Origin: Lepidonotus clava
Taxonomy: Eukaryota; Annelida; Polychaeta; Phyllodocida; Polynoidae
Assembly (NCBI GenBank): GCA_936440205.1
Contig: OW387135.1
Coordinates: 23,910,792 to 23,974,791, forward strand
Length of the DNA stretch: 64,000 nt
Direction: 5' to 3'
Within the stretch, counting starts at the first letter, position 1. The number at the start of each line of letters is the position of its first letter. Made by a program: the position numbers and the translations under genes. Below are positions 44,201-55,900 of the stretch, in pieces. Under the pieces are notes generated by a model. The model was not told the origin of the DNA. It searched no databases and was given only the letters and a program-made list of their open reading frames with translations.

Positions 44201-47200
44201 ATTCTTTTAAAATGCATTTCCTCAGAATGGCCATATGTGATGATATACGACCTTTGGTTAATCAGCTAACGATGTATTACTGCATTCATCCTGGCCATTT
44301 GCCAATTCACTGACATTCAAAATGGCTAAAAATAATTGGCAAAAGTGGCAGGAAATTCATCAAACAGTCATTTATCTCTATCAGCGGTATTTCTTGAGAC
44401 ACATAGGCATGCTATACATCATTTGAAAGCTCACGTTATTTCCTATGCAATGGATGCATTCCTTCTTATATGTTCATCATCATACATACGCAGGCAGTGG
44501 AGTGAACATTTAAAAGATACTCACAATAGTTGACGGACTTTGACGTGGGCTATGGAGTGGGCTCTTGGCAAATAATGCTGGGCGTTGAAGCAATTGAGGG
44601 GTTTGTAGTCTCGGTCTCTTTGGGGTTGATGGGCCAGGATCTTGCCTTCGTCTTCTTTAAAAGCAATACCACGGAATTTTACAGCAATTATTCAGAATGC
44701 CAATATACCCCACCTGGATAATGTAGCATTAAAATCATTATAGCACTAAACCAAATATTTAATTACTTCATAATAGGCCGGTAATTTGCTATGTTGTAAG
44801 TCCCATACTGCCACACCGAATATGTGACATGGCCAAGGACGTCTCCGGTCTACATCCTAACGGCACAAAACACATTGCCAGCTGTCGCATCACTAGGCCA
44901 ACGTCAGTAGACGTTAACCTAACAACACACAGACAAGACAGCTGCTTTGATTGTACACATAAAAAAATGGGGCCTATAATATGTTTCATTTCCATGAGCC
45001 AAATTACATACAGATTTAGTAAAAACGTTTTTGAAAACAGATGTTTAGAGAAGACAATTTCCAGAATAAGCATATAGAAATAAAAAGGGAAACAATCTTC
45101 ATAAAAACGTAATAATCTTTCACCAGAACAAAAAAAAATCTAACAATATTTTGCTTCCATAACTTTTTTCTATAATGCCTCCAGTCTTCTCAGTTTGAAT
45201 TCCCGAAATTTGTAACCATGAATAAAAATTTGCCATCGGATGCAAACTTTTTTTTTCAAAACTGCATGATTTCTTTCAGCCCATTATCCGACAGGGAATT
45301 TAACAGATAGATCTATAGCTACATGCCTTTTCTTAAAAATGCCTTCCCTCGACCAACAAGGCCCAGAATATGATAGTGAAGAAAAATAATTGATAGACAC
45401 CTCATTTCGTAGAATTAATGTGTAAAATTACTCCTTATTCTTCAAACATAAATACAATTTTGAATTTATTTTGTGGGACACTCAGGCCTGCCAACCCTAG
45501 ACACCTGCCTTGAAAATCGGGACACTCCTAGATCTACACCACCCTCACAATATGTTATATGATAAAATATAATTATAGGCTTATGTTACGAATATCATGA
45601 ACTTTTCCATAAACCTCTTGAAAGAAAAAATCGGGAAGTTTAAATTAATGCAGGGGTGTGAGGGGGAGCTCCCCCAGGAAAATTGTGGATTTGTGTTGTA
45701 CAAAACACACTATTTTAAGCACAATTAATGCCGTTTTTCAATAACTTCTATATGATTATTTCTTATGTTAAAAATATTGGGACATTTTGTACTTCATCTG
45801 GATGCCTGGGACAGGGCCTAAAAATCGGGACTGTCCCAGGAAAATCGGGACACTTGGCAGCCCTACAAGTGGTCAAACTTTTAAAAAAAAAAATCAACAT
45901 TTTTCCAGCATGTCTGAGACGTCAGAGACAGCCTCAAGTTCTAAATAACATGCTATAAAAACGGCCACTTTGCATATAGAACACTCGGCAGTCCTACATT
46001 CTTTGTGAAATAGCATTAACTTACTATCTATACTGCAGGGGAGTGATGAAAATAAACCATATCCAGTTTTCTCAGTAGAGCCTGAGCTTCGTGGCTTGTT
46101 TACATGGGCGATAATTGAAGGCTTTTTTCATTTTTGTCATCAAAGTACAAATTATGACACTAAATCCTTTATTTTTTTGGTCCTTTATGTAGGTATATAC
46201 TTTGCTCATTCTTAGACAATGTAAACGTTTTTAGGGAGTACCTAAATACTTACTTTGAAGCCCTTGGAGTAGAGAGCTGTGGGAGCTCTGTCCTCGGGGC
46301 TGACATCGCACAGACTGGCACCTCCTGCTGTCGACTCAACGCATATATGCTGCGAGCATAGGTGGCGCCACTTTCGCTGCAAACCCCCCCTGCCTGGGGG
46401 TAGAGGTAGAACGTGTACGGGTCCCACTTTCACCTACAGTCCACCGATGTGCTTCTAGGGAAAAAAAAAAGAAGCTGAACTACAGACCCTCCGCACAGAC
46501 ATGCGACCCCTCCCTCCACACCCCTTTTTTTCTTTTCTTGCTTTTCTGTTTCTTTTTATTTCTATATATTTCCGATTTCCTAGGATGTTGGTCAGTTTAG
46601 TTGGGAAAGAGGAATTTCGCACGTCTCTAATATTCTTGTTAGAATATCCATATTATATTCCGAACCCAATAAGATGCTTATGACAGGTTAGGGGTTCTAT
46701 TCTCCGCGTAAAAGTAAGGAAACTTCTTCCTACTTTCCCTAGTATATATCATTCCAGTTTAAGAGGTATCGTAATTGAAAGTAATCAAAGCATATGAATA
46801 GCGTTTTCAATAGCCCCTTTACTATCTGCATGTGTCGTTTTTCGATTTATTGATCATGTGATACCAATCCAGAATATATGCATGATGGAGTATTTCAAAG
46901 CAACAGCATTAAACTTTAATACTGATATTCCCATATATCATTTGGCAAAAGATGAGGGATCAGTTTAAGGGAAACATTTTCCATTTTTCCTGACACGAAA
47001 AGCCTATAAAACCCTCATTTTCATTTGAAATATTTCAGCTTTATATAGATACATATCATGTTCCATTACAAAGTCACGATTTTTTTTAAATCAAATTCTA
47101 TTTATCCTGAAACATACAATAGGCTTAAAGCCTGTTTTCATTGCTGCCTCAGCAGTCAAACACAACAAAATTATGCAATATCAGTCATAAATGTTTAAAA

Positions 47201-50200
47201 ATGAAGGTGCGGAAAAAACTAGTGTATGGGTGTAAACGTAATGATTGATTAACTCCCAAAATAAAGCCAGGTACAAGTAATAGTCGACTGCTTCTTGAAA
47301 ATGTCGGTTTTATAATGGTAATTGGATAATATAGGAAACCCTTTCGTAGTCTCAGGAAGTTTTGGGGATACACTGTCAAAGCCCCATGGTCATATGAAAT
47401 GCGACATCCCACAGTCAGTCCTTCCTTGTTGAGACTGCTGAAAACCAACTCCGGATGTCTGATGGGGGGGGGGGGGGGGGCAAAGGGGGCTGGGGGAGGG
47501 AGGAGTAAAGCATTGGCTTACGTTCAAGGCCAGACCTAGAGATCATGATAAAGAATATTGATTGATACCTCTACATTTTTAATGCGACGCAGCTTATTTC
47601 TTTCCACCGAGGTGACGATGTTTAGGCCGATCCAGCACAGACAGATACACGTGTATTACGCTAATGCAATGGCCATAGATCCCTAGAATTAACCAGCACT
47701 TCTGAAATTGGACACGGTGACTGAGCCTGAACAACAGTGACATATGCCTTAAAACAAAGTGACCTGGGCCATTCTTATATTTGGCAAGCGACATTGTCAT
47801 TTAAAAAGATTGTTATGAGAAAAATGAACCCCTTCCCCCAATAATGGCCCTTGATATTTTGTGGTCACCACCTTCCATACCTCTCCGTTTAGTATAAGCT
47901 ATTCATTGGCGTATTTTTAGTAGCACTCCAGATTGGAATTCTTATATCCAAAAGTCATTTCTTTCTGGTTATACTTAAGTTATGTTCCGTGTGCAGCGGC
48001 TGGTCTATGATTCTTAACCAAATGAAAAAAGGCGTGGGGGAAGGGTACTGTTGGTGGTGTTAAGAAGGAATTAGGGAACAATTTTCCATAATAAAAGGGG
48101 ATAGTAACCCTCTTCTGAATCAACCACGTTTTTGCATGTGAAAAGAAAGGACTACGAGTACTTGTGTTTACTGGTCCTCAAATAACTCTAAAGAAATGTA
48201 CCAAAACTTGAATTGATAATCGACCATTTATATTTACCAACTAGGCCTATGCAGTGATAATAAGGTGATATTGGTCTACCTATTGCAGGTTTTCAGTACT
48301 CAGGCACACAGTTCAGCTATTAGTGTTGGTGTGGGGACCTCCTACCCATATACTATAGAATAATGTTGGTTTCTACCTCTTGCAGGTTTTCTGTACTCGG
48401 GCACGCAGTTCAGCTAGAGTGCTGGGGTGGGGACCAACTACCCCATATACCATACAGTAATGTTGGTTTCTACCTCTTGCAAGTTTCCAGTACTCGGGCA
48501 TGCAGTTCAGATAGAGTGCTGGTGTGGGGACCTCCTGCCCGTTTACTATAGAATAATGTTGGTTTTTACCTCTTGCATGTATTCAGTACTCGGGCACACA
48601 GTTCAGCTATGAGTGCTGGTGTGGGGACCTCCTGCCCCGTATACCATACAGTAACGTTGGTTTCTACCTCTTGCAGGTTTTCAGTACTCGGGCACACAGT
48701 TCAGCTATGAGTGCTGGTGTGGGGACCACCTGCCCCGTATACCATACAGTAATGTGGGTTTCTAACTATTGCAGGTTTTCAGTACTCGGGCACGCAGTTC
48801 AGCTATGAGTGCTGGTGTGGGGACCACCTGCCCTGTATACTATACAATACTATTGGTATACCATATGCTACTATACTATACTAAACTATTGGTTTCTAGA
48901 TATTGCAGGTTTTCAGTACTCGGGCACGCAGTTCAGCTATGAGTGCTGGTGTGGGGACCACCTGCCCTGTATACTATACAATACTATTGGTATACCATAT
49001 GCTACTATACTATACTAAACCATTGGTTTTTACCTCTTGCATGTATTCAGTACTCGGGCACACAGTTCAGCTATGAGTGCTGTTGTGGGGACCACCTGCC
49101 CCGTATACCATACAGCAGTGGCGGATTTTGGGGGGGGGGCCGGAGGGGCCTTGGCCCGCCCCCCCCCTCCCCAAAAAAAAAAAAAAAAAAAAAGGAAGAA
49201 AGAAAGAGAAGAGAAGAGAAGGGAAAAGAGAAAAAAAGAAGAGGAAAGGGGGGAGTGGGCAACCTCTGAGGGCTGGTGGGCCTTGAATAGGTGTCAGAGG
49301 GAAGGGGGGGGGTCAACCTCTGAGGGCTGGTGGGCCTTGTGTAGGTGTGTCAGAGGGAATGGGAGGCGACCTCTGAGGGCTGGTGGGCCTTGTATAGACG
49401 TTGTGCAGATGACGTCACAACCACCAGAAATTGACCTGGCACCATCTTGGTGATCAATTTGAAATTCCTTATAATATTGACATTTAACAAATATGTAAAA
49501 TGAATAATTTTGTAAAATGTGGTTGAAATAATCATATGGAAAAATAAACAACTTTTATTATATATAATTAATGAAATCTGGATGTATGTTAGGGCTATAC
49601 AGAAATGCAGTTCCATATTTTTCATGTTGCATCTCTTCTTACCCTACTCCTTTAATAACCTGAGGCCCTGGCCTATCAGGTCGACCCTCACCTTCCTCCT
49701 TTTACCTGAGGCCCCCCTGGCCTTTCTGGTCACCCTCCTAAGGTCTCCAAAGTATCTCAGAATGCCTCAGATGGCATGAACGTAATGTTATCTTTTCAAA
49801 ATTTCCCATATACATGTATATTGGGGGGGAAATATCATCTTCCAAGGTACCTCAGAATGCCTCAGATTGAATGAATGAGAGGTCACCTTTTCAAAATTTT
49901 CTTGGGGGTGGACCCCCATACCCTCCCAATAGGAGGGGCAGTGTTCGAAATTAAGCTTTTAAAACATGCACATGCTGGGTGCACAGCTCTCAGATTTGTG
50001 CACCCTGGAACCTTCCCATGCACACAAAGGTATATAAGGCTCATCATTCTGCCAAAAATCTGTGCACCTGCCGGGTGCACAGCTCTAAAAACCATGCACC
50101 CTGCAGCCAAATTGTGCACACCGGGTGCAGGGTGTACCCTTAATTTCGAACACTGGAGAGGCTATTCCCTGGAAGATAACATATTTATTGGGGGGAAAAT

Positions 50201-52887
50201 ATTATGTTTTAAGGTCACTAAGGTACCTCAGAATACCTCAGATTGCATGAAAGAGAGGTTACCTTTTCAAAATTTTCCTGGGGGTGAACCCCCATACCCC
50301 CTTAGTGGGAGGGGCTATTCCCTGGAAGATAACATAAATTGGGGAGGGGGGGGGATTATCATGTTTTAAGGTCACTAAGGTACATCAGAATGCCTCAGAT
50401 TGCATGAAAGAGAGGTTACATTTTCAAAATTTTCCTGGGGGTGGCCCCCCATACCCCCCCAATGGGAGGGGGCACCCCTCCCATACCCTCCCCATGGACG
50501 GCCAAACCGTCCATAAATTACATAATTATATACTACTTACAACTTCAAAATCTGGGCCCCCCCCCCTTTAGAAATCCTGGATCCGCCCCTGTACAGTAAT
50601 GTCGGTTTCTAACTATTGCAGGTTTTCAGTACTCAGGCACGCAGTTCAGCTATCAGTGCTGGTGTTGGGACCTCCTGCCCCTATACCATACAGTAATGTC
50701 GGTTTCTACCTCTTGCAGGTTCTCAGTACTCGGGCACGCAGTTCAGCTATGAGTGCTGGTGTGGGGACCTCCCGCCCTGTATACTATATAGTAATGTTGG
50801 TTTCTTACTATTGCAGGTTTTCAGTACTCGGGCACGCAGTTCAGCTATGAGTGCTCGTGTGGGGACCTCCCGCTCTGTATACTATATAGTAATGTTGCTT
50901 TCTTACTATTGCAGGTTTTCAGTACTCGGGCACGCAGTTCAGCTATGAGTGCTGGTGTGGGGACCACCTGCCCCGTGAGAAGAAGGCGTCAGAGAGTCGG
51001 TGTGACAGCGCCTGTCCCGGTAACAACACCCAGACCTGTGGCGGCTACCTGACGCTGGCCGTCAGACGCACCGGATTTGGGGGTAAGTTTACTTGGGGGC
51101 AAGAATTGTTGTATCACTTTTGTTAATCAGTTGAAAAATAAAGTAGTGGGACTACCAGAGAGTGACTTGAAGAACTGGCGAGGTCATTGCTTGCATGCAT
51201 GTTTAGACTTTTGAATGTCTCGAGTTTTCGGTAGCGGATCGGGGGGGGGGGGGGGGGCAGCCGGCCTAAATTAAATGTACCATCGGTATTTAAATGTAAA
51301 ACTGGCGCCAGGTCGTTTTTTAACATGTGTGCCCCCCTCCCCCCCCCCTTACTCACACCCCAAATTTTCTAAAATTTCTGGATCTGTTCGGTCCTAACGA
51401 TTTCAGTCAGCAGCTACAGGTGCTTATTGACAGCATTGGTCGCTGTGTTTGGAAAGGGTTAAGACAGATTAAAGTTGATCTGCAGCATTCTTGGGCCAGT
51501 GGGGACCCGCCTTTAATGTTTATATAAGATTTGAGATATTTTTTTTGTAATGAGGAATTCGACTAATTGGGTAAAGAACACAGGCGCCGCAATATTTCTA
51601 CTTGGGATTATTATTGAAACAGATAATGCCATTAAAAAGAACTATTGCTTTAAGTATGAATGAACAATTCCTCTAGATGATGCTGTCAATTTAACGTGAC
51701 GTTGTAAAAAAAAACGTCATAAAAAAACAAGTTTACCAAAAATCAAATCAACGGAATCAGGACTACTCAGGGATGTAAGTTTTCAGATTTTTTTAATGTC
51801 ATCACTTCTAATCAAAGCTGTCAAAACAATATCTTGCATCACGTTTCATAGAATTCAAGATAATTTCAAATGTTCTCTCTGGAGTTCCAGATTTTCTCAA
51901 TAACGCAGTTTTACATCCCTGACTACCAGTATATCAAGTAGCAGTGCTGACTATGTCTGATTTGCAGCCAAGCCGTACACGAACGCTAAGTACATCCGCT
52001 CGCAGGACCTGCTGCCGTCGGAGCGGACGGCCCGGGTCGTGTTCGTGCTGACGGTGAACGGGCGGGCCCTGCGCCAGGTGAACCGCCTCTTCAAGACCCT
52101 CTACCACAAGGACCACTACTACTACCTGCACGTCGACTCGGTCAGTGGCAGCCATTTGTAGGGTTGATTACTCATTTAGTTTATCTAATTACCGAAACTA
52201 TCTATAGTGTTTTTTCCTTATATAATTCTTTTGCATCATTATTTATTAATCATTAATTCACGGCATGATGAAGCATGTTTAACGAGCTGTATCATCGCAC
52301 AAATTACTTTTTTTTCATCGCCTCGTCTTCTCATAAATTGCTACATATATCTTTTTTATTGGGGTTGAGTTCATGATGCCAAAACTGTGTGCCCAGGTCG
52401 GACTTCAGTTAGATATTCTCTACCACAAGAACTTGTTTTCTTTCAAAGACAAACTATTTATGCTTACTCTTAATATACAAAACGTAACACATAATATTGA
52501 TGACATCCGAGCCATCAGTATTGAAGCCCCGAGAACAGGAGATTGAAAAAAAGAAAAAAATATGGTTATTTCGGTGGGGGAGGGGGGGGGGGAGAGAGCA
52601 TGCACGGCGAGGTTGGAGGACTGCTAGAAAAGTTGACCGATGTTAACTGTTTCCTCCCACTTAAGCGCCAGGAGTACCTGCACCGGGAGCTGTCGACGCT
52701 GGCCGCGCGCTTCCCCAACGTGCGGATGGCGCCGCGCCGTATGTCCACCATCTGGGGCGGGGCCTCCCTCCTCACCATGCTCCTCCAGTGTATGAAGGAC
52801 CTAGTCAGCATTCCCGACTGGGAGTGGGACTTCTTCATCAACCTCTCCGAGTCAGACTACCCAGTCAAGTGAGTGGATGTACTTGTC

Positions 52888-52922
<35 letters not shown>

Positions 52923-55900
52923 TTTTCTTGTCTTTTTTTTTTTGGGGGGGGGGGGGATTTTTTTTACATACGATGTTGCTGATAAAAGAGTTGTCTACCT
53001 TTGTTGTACAAGAAGTTAGAGGGCTTGACAGTGGTAATTATGGGTATGAAAAAAGGATACTAGTGATATAAGAATGGGGGATTGAGTTATGTTATTTGCA
53101 TTTATTTTGATTGTTGAATATGTTTCACTGGTATACAAAGCAGGTGCCTAATTTGAAAGAAGAGTTCATGTTTATTCGATCAGGAATGTGGAACATATAA
53201 ACTTATATTAGAATCTAAGTCGTGAACGCCTTTTAAACCGTGTTATCTATGACTATTCAGTTTTAATCTGGATATAAACTTACAACTGCAGAGCAATATA
53301 TAATTAATGTATTACACTTAACAAGTCAATAGCGGCGAGAACTTTTATAATCTGATAATCACTTCAAACTCCAAATGCATTAAAGGTGTCTCATTTATTG
53401 AGTAGCGGTACTCATTACCTCCTTTTTAATTGTTTTTTTTTCAGGCCTTTCAACGATCTCATTGCCTTCCTCACCCGATACAAGGGTAAAAACTTCGTAC
53501 GGTCTCACGGTAGAGACACCCCTAGGTCAGTAAAATCTTCATGTATAAGTCTTGGCTATTGGCAAAACTAAATCGGCATGTCAGTTGTTGATCAATCACA
53601 GTGCAACAAGCGTCACATCCATGTTTGCAATTTCATCTTCATTAATTCTATGTGCGACGTATGATACGACCTTTAGAAATTGAATTCCTCGTGTTCAAAG
53701 GATATTAAATGTAAAAGGAACGCTTTTCTAGAACAATGTAAAAATTATGTAAACAATTTTGATGTACAAACAGGATACGGGAAATCCTGAATGTAACCCT
53801 AAATTTCCTAATGATCTCAAAGAAAAAGCAAAGAATGCACTCTGTGATTTTGTATGCCATGTATATAACAGTGTAAGTAAGTTATTATTGTCTGAATGAC
53901 AACCCAGTGGTGCAGTGAATGTAAACATTTACATTAGTCAATAAACCATCTTGAAAGGCATATTCAAGATCTAGTTGAGTTTAGAGTGGCAGTGGTTTAA
54001 CCCATTCTTCCCTTTCTTTGAAATATATTATTTCAAACTAATATGGGAATATCCCTTTCTGCCTCAGGTTTATCCGTAAGCAGGGCCTTGATAAAACCTT
54101 CCATGAGTGTGACACTCACATGTGGCGGCTCGGTACGCGCTACCTGCCCGAGGGGCTGCGGATAGACGGCGGCAGCGACTGGATCGGGCTGAGCCGGGAC
54201 TTCTGCCGCTACCTGGTGTCGAGTAAAGACGAGCTGGTGTCAGGACTCTACAACTACTACAAGTACACCCTGCTACCCGCAGAGGTAAGTTTCTGTTTTT
54301 TTGTTTTGTTTTCTAAGGGTTTTGTGTGTGTTTATTTCATCAATCAGGGTGTTAATTATACGTGGGTTCCCACGGAGGTCTTAAAAGGTCTTAAAAGCTT
54401 TCCCCATTTGTAAGGCTATTATAAAGGTCTTACTTTAGGTCCTTAGGTATTTTATAGGTACACCTGAAAAAGATTATGATTTTAAATTGGCTATCTGGCT
54501 GTAAAGAGAGTAAACATACTTTGAAGAAGTCTCGCTTTTTCCAACAAATAAAGTAAAAGGTCTCATATTTATTTCAAAAATGGTCCTGTTTTTATACCCA
54601 TGTAATCCAACAGCGGTCAAACTTGTTTTTTGATCAGAATGATGATGTCCTAAATGTCGATAACTTAAATATATGTTTTTGCAACTTCCTCTTGCCCCTT
54701 TTTTTCAGTCTTTCTTCCATACCTTGCTACAAAACAGTGAGTTCTGTACGACCATGGTGAATAACAACCTCCACCTGACCAACTGGCGACGGAAACAAGG
54801 CTGTAAGTGTCAGTACAAGCACATCGTCGACTGGTGCGGCTGTTCGCCCAACGACTTCCTCCCCTCCGACCTCGACAAACTACTGGTAAGTCAGAAATAT
54901 CCCTCATACCCCGAATATATTTTTTTATAGTATTTTGTAAAATAGAAATTTTAGTGTATAATGTGAAAGTTTGGTGTATTCAAGTTAGTTTTTGTCTCAT
55001 TCCAAGGAAATTTGTTGAGGGTATTATTGATTTCCCATTTATTTGCTGGGTGGAAAGTTTGTATTTGTTCATCCAGCCAATAGGGGGGTAATCATACCCT
55101 TAATAAATTGAATTCAGATGTTTTAAGCGATTTTCTTTCATTGAGGAATTCTGTGTTGCACAATCGTTGCCATTCTTTGTATATATATATTTACTATTAT
55201 CGTCGGAACCTGTACACATGTATGTAACATTAATATTGTGCAGTTTTCTTCAATGTCAACTCAGTTTCAGTAAATTTAAACTTCTATGGTTTATATTTAT
55301 TAGCCAGAAAGGAAGAAAAAGTCTAAGGTAGATTAAATGTACCTCCATATTACGTACTCCTTTGATACATATGATTTGAATGAATCATTTGTATTACGTT
55401 TTATATATTCATTTTATGAATATCCCTTTCTCCTGATTGCTCATTTCCACTGTGTATTATTAGACAGCATTCTTTTTTAACGCTTCGTGTGTACCAAGTT
55501 TTTTGACCGTCAAAAAAACTAAATACTCAGAAATTCTGTAAATATACTCATCATCAACATTTTATCACAACACATAAATTAAGACAGGGGGGCTGACCAA
55601 AAAACATCCACGATCTCTCGTGGGGACGATTGGACGTCCACAAGAAGAAATATCCACCCAGAAAACATTCACGAGAACTTTTGGACATGAAAATATCTTG
55701 AAAAATCATACTAAAATCAGTTCCATAATATATTTATTTACATATTGATATAATACTTTTTAAAGTATGTTAGAAGCACATTGGAACACTCTAATGGCTG
55801 AAAAAATTTAATTCTGTGCCACGAGAACTCTAATACTCACGAGAGCAAATTTTGTGATCGTGGGTATTTTAACTTAATCCGATGATTAAATGTAATCCAT

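Larger units (their letters stand above)
37039..46392. mobile_element. 9,354-bp two-gene DNA transposon with perfect TIRs
   Basis: The first 36 bases (37,039-37,074, starting CAGGGGGGGTTTGCAGCG) are the exact reverse complement of the last 36 (46,357-46,392). Each end is followed outside by CCTGGGGGT. Two spliced genes point inward: a HIRAN-domain gene from the left end and a SANT-like/putative transposase gene from the right end. Their stop codons are 40 bp apart. Each gene's first exon begins within or just inside its TIR, so the TIRs probably hold the promoters; a palindrome GTGGCGCCAC sits in each. The element lies in intron 3 of the xylosyltransferase gene. Nested inserts occur at 38,343, 42,530, 43,411 and 45,483. 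A 9-bp duplication is usual for Mutator and allowed for Merlin, 8 bp for P and hAT; the protein fits none cleanly, so I leave the superfamily open. Intact termini and open genes suggest a fairly recent insertion. Confidence 0.85.
48281..50914 (+). repeat. Tandem partial copies of xylosyltransferase exon 4 with its acceptor
   Basis: Eleven copies of a unit of about 98 bp (two are about 132 bp) precede the true exon 4 at 50,915. Each holds the end of intron 3, the acceptor region CTCTTGCAG or CTATTGCAG and the first 60 nt of the exon up to CTGCCCC. It then runs into GTATACCATACAGTAATG instead of the rest of the exon. Acceptors start near 48,283, 48,380, 48,478, 48,573, 48,671, 48,769, 48,902, 49,036, 50,615, 50,713 and 50,811. 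Eight keep TTGCAG; three are changed. Some copies retain the whole 20-codon reading ([20 protein letters not shown]). The array is split by a 1.5-kb transposon between copies 8 and 9. Confidence 0.93.

Noticed and set aside
49037-49453. Lys/Glu-rich open frame
   Set aside because: Encoded by an A-rich and AAG/GAG simple tract within a transposon.
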